DNA of 64,000 nucleotides from Iris pallida (Eukaryota > Streptophyta > Magnoliopsida > Asparagales > Iridaceae), in assembly GCA_029216955.1 (NCBI GenBank), contig JANAVB010031417.1, positions 20,685,278 through 20,749,277 on the forward strand. Reading direction: 5' to 3'. This document shows positions 22,526-36,396 of the stretch, in pieces. The translations under genes were made by a program, and so were the position numbers. The notes beneath the pieces were generated by a model that did no database searches, was not told where the DNA came from, and worked only from the letters and a program-made list of their open reading frames with translations. Position 1 is the first letter of the stretch, and each line of letters opens with the position of its first letter.

Positions 22526-25500
22526 TGTAATGTCCCAAATTTATGATACGTATTTAGTGTACGTATACGTATTTTGGACCCATATTTTATTTAATCATGA
22601 TTAATTATCTTGGTTTATTTTGCATTTGCTTGGTTTTATTGGCATTGATAGTTCAATTGGTTTTAATGGTTCATCGGTTTATTCTTGGATTAGTGAGGCT
22701 TAGTTTATTTCATGATTCATTTGGTTTAAATTGCTAGAGAGAGTCTATTGGCCTTGACTTGGTTCACCATGGTTTATCTTGGCTTGGTTTATTTTAGGTT
22801 TGACATGGAGAACCACCACCACCCTACCATAAATATCAATTCCCTCTCTCTCTCTCCTCATTTATTTTCTTCATCTTCTTCCTCACTACTCTTTCCTCTC
22901 CACTATTAACACACCACCAACCTAGGCAAGTTGCATCTTGCTATCACTTGAGGGCTACATTTTATTTGTCTAATAGCTTTATTAGCTCATTTTAAGCAAC
23001 ATTAGAACTTGAGTTTTCTCCATTTGGAGCTTAGAATTTTGTAGATCTAGGATTAAAGTATTTTCGGATTTTGGGGGTTTTGATCTATGAAACTTGTTTA
23101 TTTTCATGTTTTGATTGTTCCATGTGGTAGAGAATTTAAATTTACACAACTTAGACCTTTGTAAAGTGGATTTTCATTGAGATTTGACCTAGTTATGGTC
23201 TTTTGAAGTTTCAAATTCCATGGCTATTTGCTCTCAGCTTTGGGGAAGAAGACCCCCTGTCCCGAGCTCAATCCAGCTAGCCCAGTGCTCTTTAGCGCTG
23301 GCGCCACTCACCCAGTCTAGCCCAGCGCTCTTTAGCGCTGGCGCTGCCTAGCCCAGCGCCTCTTGGTGCTGGCGCAGTTTGCCCTAGCGCAACCCAGCTT
23401 GGCGCAGTTCGCCCTAGCGCAGTTCGCCCTAGCACAATCCGCCTTGGAGTAACCCAGCCTAGCGCGGTCCAGCTTGCTCCCTCCCAGCGCAGTTCGCCCT
23501 GGCACAATCCAGCCTGGCGCAGTCTGACTGATGCACAGTCTGACCCATGCGCAGTCTGACCCAGACGCAACCTGAGGCATGCGCAGCCTAGCCTTGCGCA
23601 GTCTAGAGCCTAGCGCAACATGACTTGACCTGACTCTTCCTGGCACAACCTGACCTTGGCTGTCCAGCGCAGTCTAGTCTTGGCACCTATTTGCATTATG
23701 TTTTATTTCATCTTCTTTTAGTGCATGGTATTTCCTGTTTATATCCTTACGCTTTTTTGACACGTCTTTGATATGAGCACAATGTGAGTATAGCATGGTT
23801 GACGTATTGAATTCTGTGAGCAACTTGATAGTGACCCGTGGTGGTGCACTCCAGATAAGTGAATGGCATAGTTTATTGAGCGCCGTTGCGACGGCTCTAT
23901 TGACATGATAATGTAATATTGACCTGGACACCGTGGGTGACTTGTGAATGTATTGATAAATGAACCAGTGTGACTTGCATCATGTCTAGGGCATGGATCC
24001 CTGAGTACCACGGTCAGGGGTACATATTGAAATAAACTAAGGTTAATAACTAGAATAATTCACTAGTCATGAAGAGATGTTCCCCAGTTACAGGCGATCC
24101 CGTTATCCCGGCCGCAAATGTTTGGACTTGTAGCCTGCCGACGAGTAGGGCACATTTCCAGTCCACTGTTATGTGGGGCACTCTCCATTATCACTTTAAA
24201 TGATTGAACTCTATTGTCACCCTAGTGTATTGTTCTCTCTCTGATTGTCACTTTAATGATCGAACATTCTGAATGATTGTCACTATAACGTTCGCCTGGA
24301 TAACCTGGATAGCTGCAGGGCCTGTGACTACTTGGAGCATCTCATTGCATCTTGCTAGTAACTAGGATTGTGATAACCCTAGTTAGTTAATGTAGAAAGC
24401 CGTAGGCAATGATTGGCCGTGATTGATTGGATGGAGTCTAGTCCAGTATAGTATTATCTAAAAGTGATTGATTGAGAGATTGTACCAGAATGATTGAATG
24501 ATTGTCACTCTATTGTTACTATAATGATTGTACTCTATTGTCACTCTAGCGTATTGTACTCTATTGTCACTCTAGCGTATTGTATACTTCATTGTCACTT
24601 TTATCATTGTACTCTCTCATTTTTACCTTAATGATTGTCACCTTTAGCAATAAATGATCAGAGACTAAGCTCTGTTCAGGCGAAGGGTTACAATCTCGGT
24701 CCTTGTTTGGTTTAAGGATTGTAACCTGGCTTCCGGAATAGTACCTTCGTCTTCTCTTCATATACTGCCCAGCTATATTTTATTTAGCATGATTCTCCAG
24801 TTGTCTTATGTCAATGATGCCTCACTTAGTCATTTTTTCTGATTGGGATAAGTGCATTGGTAGTGCACAAACCCCAATCTGTGTTACTTATTATTTTCTT
24901 ACATGTTGAATGCTAATAATTTGTTGGTTTTAGTCCTAAGTGAAGCTTCCTTTGTGGCACTTGCTCTTTCTGGGGTCTGACCCAGCTGGTTTTGTATGGC
25001 CAGATACCGGAGCAGCACCAAAGGATCTCCCTGCTTTCCAGTCCGATGGTGACCACCAGGCGTAACCAGGGCATCGAGTGGGTTTCTTTTTGTTCTTCCA
25101 CTGTAATATTGTAAATTATTCTTTTGAGACGTTTAGCCGACGAGCAAGTGTTAGCTCGATTGCAGCTTTACTTATTGTCTGCCTACGGACTGTAACATGA
25201 TTAACAAGTCCCGGGGGTTGATCATGTATGACTGAACTCTTGCTAGTTCTCACATTTTGTAACGACTAGCTTCATGATCATTCCGAATATGTAATATATG
25301 GGACGTCTTACTATTGTGTATTTGGTGGTCTGACATCTTGTAACTATTATTAGTTGGTTGAGATTGAGACAATAGGCTATTTTATGACCTTAAGAGACTG
25401 ATGGATTGTAGTGAAACCCTCACATATCTAGACAGCCGTGACCGTATGGTGAGATGGATTCCATTTCATTATACGTAGCTGGCTATGTCTGCCCCCGCTC

Positions 25501-25528
25501 TCCAGTATTCTGGTTCTGGGGCGTGACA
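22526..25528 (+). repeat. 3' LTR of F (3003 bp)
   Basis: Same length as the 5' LTR, with scattered substitutions and compensating small indels. Word array at 23266-23690, hairpin at 24686-24726. Confidence 0.92.
24686..24726 (+). other. 41-nt hairpin, LTR F right
   Basis: GGTTACAATC/GATTGTAACC stem; the loop contains GGTCCTTGTTTGGTTT, matching E's loop more closely than the left copy does. Confidence 0.8.
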
Positions 25529-25533
25529 GTATT

Positions 25534-26307
25534 CATATAGCATGATAAGGTAATTGAGTTCAAATGCATGAACTTGGATAAGCATATAGATTTTGCAAAT
25601 AATGAGATTACTTTATATCAATTGCAATATTTTACATTGATCATTCTTTTATTTTGTTCCACTATTTATTTGTGGACAATTATGATTATTAATGATTTCT
25701 TTGATCAATGTTTCAAGTTTACATCTTTTCAATTGGTATCAAGTTTATTTAATTTTATATCTCAATTGGTATCTATTAGTTGCAATTATCTATTCCTCAT
25801 GGCTTTTGTTTGAAATCCTTTATTTCATAGTTCTCTTCCAAAACTAGAGCAATATTTCATATCCTATTGTGTTTTGGATTTATTCCTTGGATTTCAAGTT
25901 GGTAAACTACTAATTTCTTGTTTTTCAAATACTTTTAGTTTTACCAACCATATTGTATTTTGACAAGCAATTTTCTATTTAGTACTCTATATTTGGTATG
26001 TAGTTTTATACACTTGTCCTTACACACTGCTCCTATTGTTCCTCAATTAGTATATCTTGATCATGATTGTATATGCCTTCCTCATGCTCTGATTTATGTA
26101 CTTAAGATTGATTTCTTATCTCTTAGTACGGGGGAGCGTATTTTTGATCATGTCAAAGGGGGAGACGTAAGTTTAATTGGGATAGAAGTAGTCTAAGTAG
26201 TATGCTTTTAGTAATATATGCTTATGTATGTGATATATTAGTGATACATACATCTATTGTGTTCATACTAAACTTAATATATTTGCCATAATCAAAAAGG
26301 GAGAGAT
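25534..26307 (+). mobile_element. Element H, internal 3' region, right segment, with repeated PPT-like tracts
   Basis: AT-rich and non-coding. It contains ACGGGGGAGCG (about 26129), CAAAGGGGGAGACG (about 26155) and AAAAAGGGAGAGA (26294-26306), the last directly before the LTR. No env-like or pol protein is recognisable in the short frames here. Confidence 0.65.
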
Positions 26308-26907
26308 TGTTGGCCCAATGATTGTATCATGTTTTTGAATATAGTTAATCTGTTAAGTTTAACATTTCATTATCACTAATCTTCATGTCATCACTATAGC
26401 ATTTCTACTTCTACTTATATATGTGGTGATATGTGCCTATTGTTTTACATATTAGTGATACTAGTTTTCATTATGGTATCACTAATACTTATGCTATCAC
26501 TATTGTAAGCATTGTCCTAATATGCCTTAAACTTGATACATTGTATATTGCTTTGTTTGTCTAACATGTACTTGCAGAAAAAGTAAGAAACAAGATCAAA
26601 CATGGACATATGCAAGAAGAAATCAAGATGGGCCAAAGACGATGGTCTCCCACAAGATTTTTCTGAACCACCTGACGAAATCTTCGGAGCCACGCACTCA
26701 GGGGTTCCGCTGACCGTCAAGGAAGAAGCTGCCGTCAAGGAAGAAGCCAACATCTATCAAGGAAAGAAGCCAAGCCAAGCCATCATCATTTCAAGACTCT
26801 GCAGAAGCCTGCTCCTACTACAGTATATTTGGAGTCTGTAATGAGTCTTAGGAATCATTGTAAACACAAGAAATAGATCAAAATCGAAAGCTAGGGTAGA
26901 AAATAAC

Positions 26908-29683
26908 TGTAAGCCCCTGGATTTCAAAAAAATAGTTTTTTATAATTTTCAATAGCATTTAATTTAAATACGTATTTTGTAGCGTATTTCGTATTTTTTT
27001 GGTTTTCGTAATGCTTTAAAAAAATTCCTAACTTATAGATTTTTCCTTGGCCGGCATACCGCCAGTATACCGGAGTATACCGACGGCATACCGTCCAGAC
27101 AGATTTTCTATATTTTAGATATTTTCGATTTTAGATATTTTCGTGAATAGTATTTCGGATATTTTTGTAAATAGTGTTTAGATATTTTCGTGAATAGTGT
27201 TTAGATATTTTCGTAAATAGTGTAGATGCACTCTATTATCCAATGGATAATTGGTTTTGTTTGAATGGCCATGATTGACCTAAACTTTCACATGGATCAC
27301 GATCCGACGGCTAAGATTAATTCCCCCTTCTATATATACCCTTTCACTTTCTCTCTCCTCTCTCTTTTCATTCTCTTCACTCTCTCTTCATTTCTTCTTC
27401 CTTTCTCTTCCCTTGGAGCTTATTAGGAGCTTGGCCTTGAGGTCTAGAGTGTGGTTTCGTACCCCTCTTGGTGGTGGAATAGAAGATTAGGCTTGGAGCT
27501 TAACCTAGACAAGTACGTCTTGCTCATAAGTGACATGACCATACTTTATTTTTGTTTTCCATAGAAACTAAAGTTTTATTGGACTATAATTTGCTTCTTT
27601 AAATTGTTAACATGTTTAGTATATAGCACTTTTGGTTTTGATCGATAGTATTGCGTAGATCTGAGTTTCTAGATATGATTTTCGAGTATTTTGAGATTTT
27701 GATCTATCAAATGTTTTGATTTGTGAAAACTAATACTTTCATGTTGTAGGAAATTCAATTCTATTCAATTTTGACTTTTAAAAGTCCAAATTTCGATTTA
27801 AAACGAAGTTTTTATGGCCGAAACAAGTTTTGAGTTCAAAAATCAACTTTCTGCGACGGTTCGGAAAATCCGTCGGAAATCCGCGGAAATCCGTCGGAAA
27901 ATCCGAACTTTCACCACAAAACTTGCTGTGACGGAACGGAAAATCCGCCGGTAATCCGCTGTAATCCGCCGGATAATCCGGTTAGGCTGTTTTGAATTTT
28001 TTTACATATTTTAAGTGCTGTAAAAATTCTAAAAAAAATTGTATTTAAATACTATGTTAATTTAGCTAATTTATTATAATTTTTTTCAGCATTTAATAAG
28101 TACTTTTGGTATTTTATAAAAATAGGAAAACAGAGCTCATTTTTAGGATACCTATGTTTGCTGATTTTTAATAAATGTTTATGAAGGTTTATAAATTCCA
28201 GAAAAAATAGTATAAATTTCTATAATTAACGAGGATCATTTTGGTACTTTATTTTATATAAAATTGAGCTTTTTGTCTATCTCAAAAATTATTGGAACAC
28301 AATGTACAGTTTGATTTATTTATTGAATAGTTACGACTTGCAATGTTTTGTGTTGTTTTGAGTTATTGTAGTATTGGACCACCCCCTACACTAGTATAAA
28401 GACCCTAGAAAGTTAGTTTGGATATAGTGTCACCCCACATTGGACTTGGAATTGACCGGAGTTGACCAAAGTCAACTATAAGTCAACCTCTGACCCAGTT
28501 TGTCTTAATTTGCCCTAGTTGACCTAGACATTATAGTATGTCTTTTCACCCTGATTAGCTATTGTATTATCTCATCTTTAGGACCGTGGCTTCACTCCGA
28601 GCCTTGATTCATATTGATAGCAGGACCCCAGGCAAGTACATCTACAAACTCATTTACTGTCTTTTAATGCTAGAACATGTATTAACACTATTAAAATGCT
28701 GATCCTTGAGGTAGCAAGTTATGTCTTCACATGTTGTATTACTTTCAGTACCTGCCATGCTTATACTGCTCCCAGTATCTCCCACATGTTTTTACTGTTC
28801 TTATATCTCTCACATGTTTAAATAACGGGTTAAGGGGAAACTGTTAGTATTGTACATGAACATGACCCCCTTCTCCGTATGTATTTACCGCGCTCGACGA
28901 CATTCTATATGTAACCTTGCCGTAGGTTCTGATCTCGCGTTTGTGTATGGATATACACCGATGCCGTTCGTGCACGTATGTGCATGGCAGAAAAACTTGA
29001 TATGTGCCGCTGTACATCCTGATTACCTATTGACCGATTCACGTACATACTACAGTTTTAAACTTTTAAACTATATGTTGTCATTTCTAAAAAGAACCAA
29101 TTAAACCATGATATGCCATGTTCCCTATGTTACTATGATACTGTGATCCCAGTTGTACCATGAGGTCATGTTTTCCAGTATTTTCTGTTTTATAGACTTA
29201 TCACACCATGTTTCTTGTTGTACATCTCTTTCATTATATGTTCAGTACTTTAGTTGTAGAGGTTGTACTTGCTCCCGTCCTGACAGGATAACGTTGTAGG
29301 TATCCTTACTGAGGAGGAGTTGTTCTGCGACTCATATTATGGAGTTACTGCCGAGGACCCGGCTTTGCCATACGAGGATGTTCCTGCGGGAAGACTCGCC
29401 TAGTTTGCGTAGTCACTTGGGATACTTAGTGTAGTCATGTATTAGACTACGTATTTTGTAACTGGACATGTATCCAGTTTTACATTTCAGACTTGTACTT
29501 GGACTTATTCATATATGAGATGACTTTTGTGTTTGGAGTATTTATGACTCTTCTTCACTTATAGAACTGTTAGCACATTTAGTCTTATCTTGTTATCTCT
29601 AGAACAGCTTACTGTGCTTTATCTTAAGCGTAGGCTGGGCATGACTCGGCCTGGCCCAACAATTTGGGTAGCGGGTCGTGACA
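26908..29683 (+). mobile_element. Solo LTR I (Tekay-like), 2776 bp
   Basis: TGTAAGCCCC...GGGTCGTGACA. The flanks ATAAC (26903-26907) and ATAAT (29684-29688) match at four of five bases. The inner end resembles G's (TTTGGG-GGGTCGTGACA). A TATATATA box lies at about 27331, with a CT-rich leader after it and a TCCGTCGGA word cluster at 27851-27983. Confidence 0.8.
27851..27983. repeat. TCCG-N-CGGA word cluster in solo LTR I
   Basis: Words such as AATCCGTCGGAAATCCGCGG and GTAATCCGCCGGATAATCCG are packed into about 130 bp. They are of the same type as those of the H LTR, although I is a gypsy-type LTR. Confidence 0.8.
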
Positions 29684-30269
29684 ATAATCCAAGACAATCT
29701 TCGAAATCCTAGCGAATAATCCGGCGGATCTCCGCGGAAATTCGACGGAAGATCCGAATGGTCTCACAGAATACCTTTGTGAAACCCGCAATTTTCCAAT
29801 TGCATTTTTAATTAATGTGTGTTTGCCAGTTAGTTTTTTTTTCAAATTATTATTATTTCTGAAATTTTATTGTTGGTCAAACCCGTAAAATTTTTTATAG
29901 TATAATTTATTTGCTAATTTTTTATTATTATTATAATTGTTATTAAATTATGATTGCTAATTAGAATTTTTGCTAAACTAGTATTATTATCATTAATTAA
30001 TTATTTTCAAAATAATTAAAATAGATTTTTGTTTTGACTTGATCCAGATCCGAACCCGTTCCCGAGTTCCGGACCTGTTCCTGAACCCAAGTTCAAATCC
30101 AAGCAAATTTTTGGTTTCGAAATCAGAAATATTTTTGATATATATTTATTGAGTTTTTTTATAAGAAAAGGAAAATATTTGTTATTAATTAAACATTTCT
30201 TTATTTATAACTCATTTAAATTATTTAACTCTCTCTCTCTCTCTCTCTCTCGTTCTCTTTCTGAGGGAT

Positions 30270-30970
30270 CGACCGACCCTTCCCATCCCGAACGGCCGTC
30301 GCCCGTCGCCGACAGTCGGCCTCCCCCGAACTGCCGCGCCCCTTCAGATCCAGTAACTCCCGCTCTCCTCCTACCTATATAAACCCCATCTTCATTCTCA
30401 TTTCCATCACCATCTCCAAAAACCCTTTCCCCAAATCGTGCCCTAGCCGCTCCCCGGCGAACCCGCGCTCCCCGACCTCCGCGAGCGCGCCCCTGGACCA
30501 CCCTCCGGCATCTGCGCCGCCAGCGCCCGCCGGTTTCCGCAGTCCGGCCAACCGCGCGCGCCTCCGGCGCTGTCTCCCGCGCGGCTCCACCTCCGGCGCA
30601 CTCCTCCCGGCCGACCTTGTGCGGCGCCACCCCCGTCGACTCTCCCCGCGGGCCCGAGCGCTGCCCTCCGCCCGAGTCCAGGCCGGCCCCGCCCTGGCGA
30701 CTCCGGCGACCGCGTTCCGATCCGCGCGGCCTCCCGCCGCTGGTGTTCCCGAGCCCGCAGTACCCCAGCCAGCCCATCTTGGCCGACCCCTTGTGCACGT
30801 CCCGTGCGTCGCTCGCCGTTCGACACCGAGCCCGGCGGCCCCTGTCCCCAATCTGCTGTCCAGCATCTCCTCGTACCCTGGCTTGCTGTCCAGTGCTTCC
30901 CGTTCCGCGTTCTTCTGTTCGGCTCCCTCGCGGACTACGTTTCCGTTCCCAAGTTATCCCGCGGCTCACC
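30270..30970. other. GC-rich block in LTR G, overlapping open frames on both strands
   Basis: About 700 bp are strongly GC- and CpG-rich, starting about 100 bp upstream of the TATA box and filling the leader. Long frames exist on both strands (for example minus 30205-30969, 254 codons). They are Arg/Gly/Pro-rich, match no family I know, and an indel in the other LTR shifts them. I read this as compositional, not coding. The second copy is at about 36885-37587. Confidence 0.6.
30375..30384 (+). promoter_or_regulatory. LTR TATA box of G
   Basis: CTATATAAAC is followed by CCCATCTTCATTCTC leader sequence; repeated at about 36992 in the other LTR. Confidence 0.65.
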
Positions 30971-33063
30971 GACCAACGGATTTGGGTAATTCCTGTTAAT
31001 CAGAGTAGTTCGTCCCTCCTGTGTCGCGTCTGTGATGAATTTGGTCCCCGATTCCGTTCCAGGAATTCGGATTCGGTACGTTTCGATTTCGGAATTTTTC
31101 GGAATCATGTTCTGTGATGTTGTTTTCCTTTGATTTTCATATAATTTCTAAATTCGGAAAATTCGAACACTTGTTGGATAGGTTCTGAGACTTTTTGGTT
31201 AGAGCTTCTGTTTTCCGAAGTCCATTTCGGAAGAAGTTCTGGCTTGACGTTTTTAGGCTGTAGTTGGAATATTGGTTTTGAGTGAATAGATCTTCTGTTG
31301 ATTTTGGTTCTAGGAGTTTTCGAAATTTCTGAGTTTAATTTCGGTTTTCCGAATTTCGGAAACATGCTGTGGATATTATTTTCGGGTTTCGGATATTATT
31401 ATTATTATTTTCTGGTTGGAAATTGGGTTTCCCTGGTTTGGGATTATTTGCAGGAAATCATGGCGCACTTTCCCAGTTTTTGGGTTGTCCCGAAAATAGA
31501 GAAGATGCTGCCGAAATTTCTATAAAATTTAATAGTTTTAAATTGATTTTCGGAAAATATAAAATATTTGGATTTATTGGGTGACGACCGTATCGGTCAA
31601 TGGACCCTTAGCGAAATGCAAACGAAACCGGGATTTCCGGACGTTGAGGCATTAGCTAATTTTGTGACGATTGGACCAAGTCTGAGACTCTTAGTAATAT
31701 TTATTTTAATTTAATTTATTAATTTTTGTTTTAGTAATTAAATTGCAGGATATTATTTAGAGTTAACTAACTTTTTCTCTTATTTCAATTTAGGTAAAAA
31801 GATCTGTAAGGGCATAAGCCAGCTTTTATTTATTATCTGTGGTTTTGTAATATTGTAAATTTTATTTTGGTTGGTTGATTGACGTAAAACGTAATATGAT
31901 AATATAATTACTTTATAAAAATTTAAATATCATTTTCTCACAATAAAATAATTAGGAAATTACAAGTTTATTACAAATTCACGTTTTCTCATTTTAAAAG
32001 AAAAATATTAATTTTATATATAATACAAAATACAAAGTTTTACCAAGTAAATCAATAACTACGAGTTTTTCCAATACAAAGTTAAATTGACTTTTCTTCG
32101 TAAAGAAAGTAACTCATCTCGATAAGCGTTCTAAAGTAGAGTTGTAAATAACCTAAAATTGATTAGGACAAAAAAAAACTAGAGATTGTAACTAGCACAT
32201 CTAGATATGGGTTGAATATTGTTTCTAAGTCTGGAATCTCAAATGTAGGATTTCGAGGAAGTGTTTGACCTAGTTCCCCGGTACAGACTCTCGATCCAGT
32301 CACAATAACAAAGGCAAGTGCAGTTATGTCTATTTGGTAATTTATCTAGTAATTGTTTTATTGCAATTTTAAACCACATTGCTACACGGAACTCTCTCCT
32401 AGAGTATTGATTGTGGAACTCTTTACTAGAGTTCGAATATTGACTCATTGATTGAATCTGATTGACTCGGGATATTGGGGGAGTAGTATAGCGTCTATGA
32501 CCAATACTCCTATATTGCATCATTGATTGTGCGAGCTGATTCCTCCTACACACGAGGATAGGCCGGACCGTATCATTAGGATACAAGTGAATCATCCCAA
32601 GCCGGTCATAGTTCGTTACCTACTCAAATCACATTATTTTCAATTGTAGAATTGTTGAAAAATATTGTTAAAGTATTTCAAATTGTTTAACATTGCAAAT
32701 TTCAAATTATTATTTGAATTATTGGATATTCGTAATTGTACTTTGCTCCCTCCTGACTGGAGACCAACATTTTTAGGTGATTGCGTCGTCGAAGATCTGA
32801 TGCCTGTTCCCGCAGAACCTGAAACCCAAGATCAGTAGAGCTGGATAGTAATTTATTTTAGTAATCAATGTATCAAGTGTAGTTGTGGTAATTAATAGTT
32901 GTTGTATTTCAGAAATTTTAAATTGAATAAAAGATTTTATATTCGTTAGAATTTTATCTGCATATGTTTCACTACTGAATACAGCTTACTGCCGCCGTCT
33001 CAACAACGGTGCAGGCTGGGCATGATCCGATTCGACCCAACAATTTGGGATCGGGTCGTGACA

Positions 33064-36000
33064 TGTTTTTAGTGGTGGCCCATGCAGGTCAGATCTGTAA
33101 ATTGGTCTAGTCAACTTAGTCTAGACCATCGCGCAGTTCTGTAACTTAACCTAGGGATAGTTGAGACTTTAGGAAAATAGACTTTAGAAACAACTAGAAC
33201 ACTTCGATGATATACACCATGTTACATTATAAGGCCGAAAAATTATTTACTTAAATATCTATTTTTGCCTGCTTATAGATTCGTAGGATACCTTGTTTGT
33301 GTTTGTACCTAAACCTTATCTAGATTAGGCTGATTGTACCTTTGAGTGTCCCATGACTTTCGAGATTAATTTCCTACCATAATTTTCAGGTTCTAGTCTA
33401 CCTTAGGATTCATATTCTTTGTGGAATAAGGTTGAATTTTTCAATCTTCTTCTTCTTTATCAAACCTAATTTTAACTTCTTCATTGGTTGATCTGATCTT
33501 ACTTCTCTATCTTTATTTGGAATTTGATTCGTTCGTTATGAAGAGTTTCAATATTCTCTTAGCAACCCTATTAAACTCTTATCTACCCAATGTATATCTA
33601 CAACCATTATATCCAATCTTATTTCCAATTGATTGACTTTCTCGAAATCAATTCTGAACTAAAATTCTGGAACCATAAAGCCTAAAGGTCAATTATTACC
33701 CGAAGAATTAGTTCAGTTCATGATTCTCCTAAAGGAGTTATTTCAATTTCAATATTGTTATCTCCTATGTTTTCCAAAGACCGAGAATATTCTCATCTGT
33801 TGACTTCCTCTATTCATCTTAAAACCCTACTCTCTCTATGCAATTTCTTGATCAAATCAAGGCCTATAAAGCTTCTATGATCATGAAGCAGGAACGGTCA
33901 GAAAAAATTGATCACATTTTGAATCCATTCTTGAATTTCCTTTAGTCATGGAAATTTTGAGCTGTCCCAAAGCTATTTAATTTCTTGGCGTTATTAGACA
34001 ATTTCAATTTGATTTCCTTGAATCAATAAAACTTACCTTCTCTCAAATTTTCAACTTTCTTAGTTATGAAATTTTTCTTCTCAAAATAAAATTTTGTATT
34101 CCCTGAGTGATTTGTCGGGAATATTATCATTGGTTTTTCTTACTTAATCTGAAGCGGTGATGCTTCTATCTTATCTAGTGCTTGACTCAATTATTCAAAT
34201 CAAGGTTGATCGTTTCATCTTTGAAATCGGAGAATAGATACTCCTATTGATTTTCAGCCCAGTCTCTTGAATCTCAAACACATATTTTGATAAATCTCCT
34301 GATCTCAATCATCTACATTTTTATCCTGTTTAGAACTTTAAACTCATTATGATTATTTAAATTATACCTCGAAGTTTATTCATGATCACAACAAAATATT
34401 TTAAACTCTATATAAAAGATTCTAAACATGTTTACATTTTATCTTGATATTTAGCAATCATGCCTCGAATCTGATTTTGTCTTATGAAGTAAACCTAGAA
34501 CATTTTATAGCTTGGATTCTTAGAGTGCATGATATATAGGATATATATGAGTTAAAATATACAATGGTGATTAGTATCGAGGAAAGTTTGTGAATAGTTT
34601 GACATTGAAAAATTAAAGGTTGTCAATGCTAGGCATAGAGAATGCACTCTAGGAAGATGCATGGTGAATTAACTATAAAGGATAATCGAAACAAGAAATA
34701 TTGGATTTAAAATATAAATAATTAAGGATGACGAATTGTATGAATAGAAGGGTGCCAATAATAATAAAAAAAATATATATTTTGAGAAGATTGCACCCGA
34801 TAATATGAACTTGAGTTTAGTGAAAATTAATAAAGGAAAAGATCTTATTTGAGTAATAATATCATGTGCATCTTAGAATTAAATTTTATATTGACTTTGA
34901 AGAGTTGACACTTTTGATTTTAAGGAGAACAAATTTTTGTAATGATAAGTCACAAGAAGTTTTGATTAAATATTTTCGAAGATGTAATTGATTGAATATA
35001 AAATCTACCAGTTGAGGGAAGAATATCATATCGAATAGAAATTGAAAGATTAGAGGATTTAAATTTGGTAGATTAACACAAATAAATTTTGGTGATGTGG
35101 CTTCAAGTTTTAAATTAGTTATCTCTAGACATGAGATATATATGAAACGTTATGATTTCAGTTTTGAAAATAAATTTTTGATTTAAAGATCCCATTTAAA
35201 GGTTATCAAAGTTTTTGAACTATGATTTTTTGATTTACAAAATTTTCTCATTTATTTTATGTAGGAATTTGATTTAAATGACAGTAAGTTTTTTTTTTTT
35301 TTTTTGATATATATTGTTTGTCAAATTATTTAAAAAAAAAACTTATGGTATTTTTAAAACTATTTTTATAGATCCTCGCGGCAGGATAATTATATTGAGA
35401 TGGTCATCTTGCGCTTTATTAAAAGAGAGAGAGAGAGTAGCCATGATTAAATTTAAATCTTTGAGAAGTTTGTGTTTGAACCTTTTGATGTTTGAATTTG
35501 GATTTTGAAATAGAGATGGATGAACTTTAGGTTAAAGAGGAAATCGAATCTGTGGAAGTTCTATAAATTCTTGGAGACAAGCATTATGTGACCAAGATTG
35601 AATTTTGACTTTTGAGGAAATTATTTTTTTTATTTGAATGAGGAGAAAAAAAAAATTTTATTCATCGAATTAACATTAGTAAAAAAATATATAAATATTT
35701 TGACTGAGGATTTGATTTTGATTTTTATGATCGAGTCGCCAATTGATGTTTGAAGATGTTAATTTTTGGATACAAGAAATGACATATTTGGATTTCAATT
35801 TTAATTAGCTTGGAAAACTTGATTGTGAGGATATATAAAAAAAAATGTGGATTAGCAATAAAGATTTTGATCTTATGATTTGATTTCTTACTAGAATTAG
35901 AATTGATGAGTACAATTTTAATTTGATATTTTCTAAGGTGGAAAGTGGAAGCTTTGTAGGATTAAAGTTTAAGGATAAAATTTATTTAAATAAAAGAGTT

Positions 36001-36396
36001 GAAGAATTGATATGGCACATTGACGATTTTGTAAAATCACAAGTTTTGAGGGATGTAGTATGATTGAATTTGATTTTTAAGAAGATTATCATTATATTAC
36101 AAGATATAAATTTAAAGGTTGTATTTGAAGATTGAAAATTAAAGTTTGTTTGGTGCATTGAATTTAAATTTAACGTCTAAGGATTAGATTTGATTTTACA
36201 AAATATGAAATTTTGCGGAAAACCAAATTTTGAGGAGTTGAGGATATTGGTGATTTTGAGTTTTGGCATAAATAGTTATTATAGGATCTGTGGATTATTG
36301 TTCAAATTCGAATTTCGTGGATGAGCTTTGAAATGAATTTACTAGCAGAAGTTAAAAGCTTAAATTTCGAGGACGAAATTTTTAAGGAGGAAAGGT
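33064..36396 (+). other. Internal region of G: non-coding, with a strand-composition switch
   Basis: It starts TGTTTTTAGTGGTGGCCCAT (the E/F PBS-like motif) and ends in a PPT. The longest reading frames are short and unconvincing. The first part (to about 34500) is pyrimidine-rich on the plus strand; the second (about 34560-36396) is purine-rich and C-poor. It could be an eroded coding region or a dedicated LARD internal domain; nothing in it is recognisable. Confidence 0.65.
36384..36396 (+). promoter_or_regulatory. Polypurine tract of G
   Basis: AAGGAGGAAAGGT directly precedes the 3' LTR, after TTTCGAGGACGAAATTTTT, the context also seen before the K 3' LTR. Confidence 0.8.

Larger units (their letters stand above)
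17634..25528 (+). mobile_element. Element F: complete but internally deleted Tekay/Del-like retrotransposon (7895 bp)
   Basis: It has two 3003-bp LTRs (17634-20636 and 22526-25528) and perfect TSDs, GTATT at 17629-17633 and 25529-25533. The internal region is only 1889 bp: candidate PBS, gag, then directly the 3' end of pol. Protease, RT, RNase H and most of integrase are missing, so it cannot move alone. The host sequence is Sirevirus-like H. Confidence 0.93.
29778..33063 (+). repeat. 5' LTR of G (3286 bp)
   Basis: TGTGAAACCCG...GGGTCGTGACA. A (CT)n tract (30227-30252) leads into a GC-rich block (about 30270-30970) in an otherwise AT-rich LTR. TATA: CTATATAAAC at 30375-30384. Two small tandem hairpins (AACTCT-5 nt-AGAGT type) lie at about 32388-32435. 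Confidence 0.92.

Noticed and set aside
18402..23646. Minus-strand frames of 90-100 codons in the F LTRs
   Set aside because: Products of the AGCGC word arrays; the two LTR copies are not conserved in frame.
30205..31117. Arg/Gly/Pro-rich 254- and 166-codon frames in LTR G
   Set aside because: Present on both strands, caused by high GC, and disrupted by indels in the sister LTR at 36847-37734.
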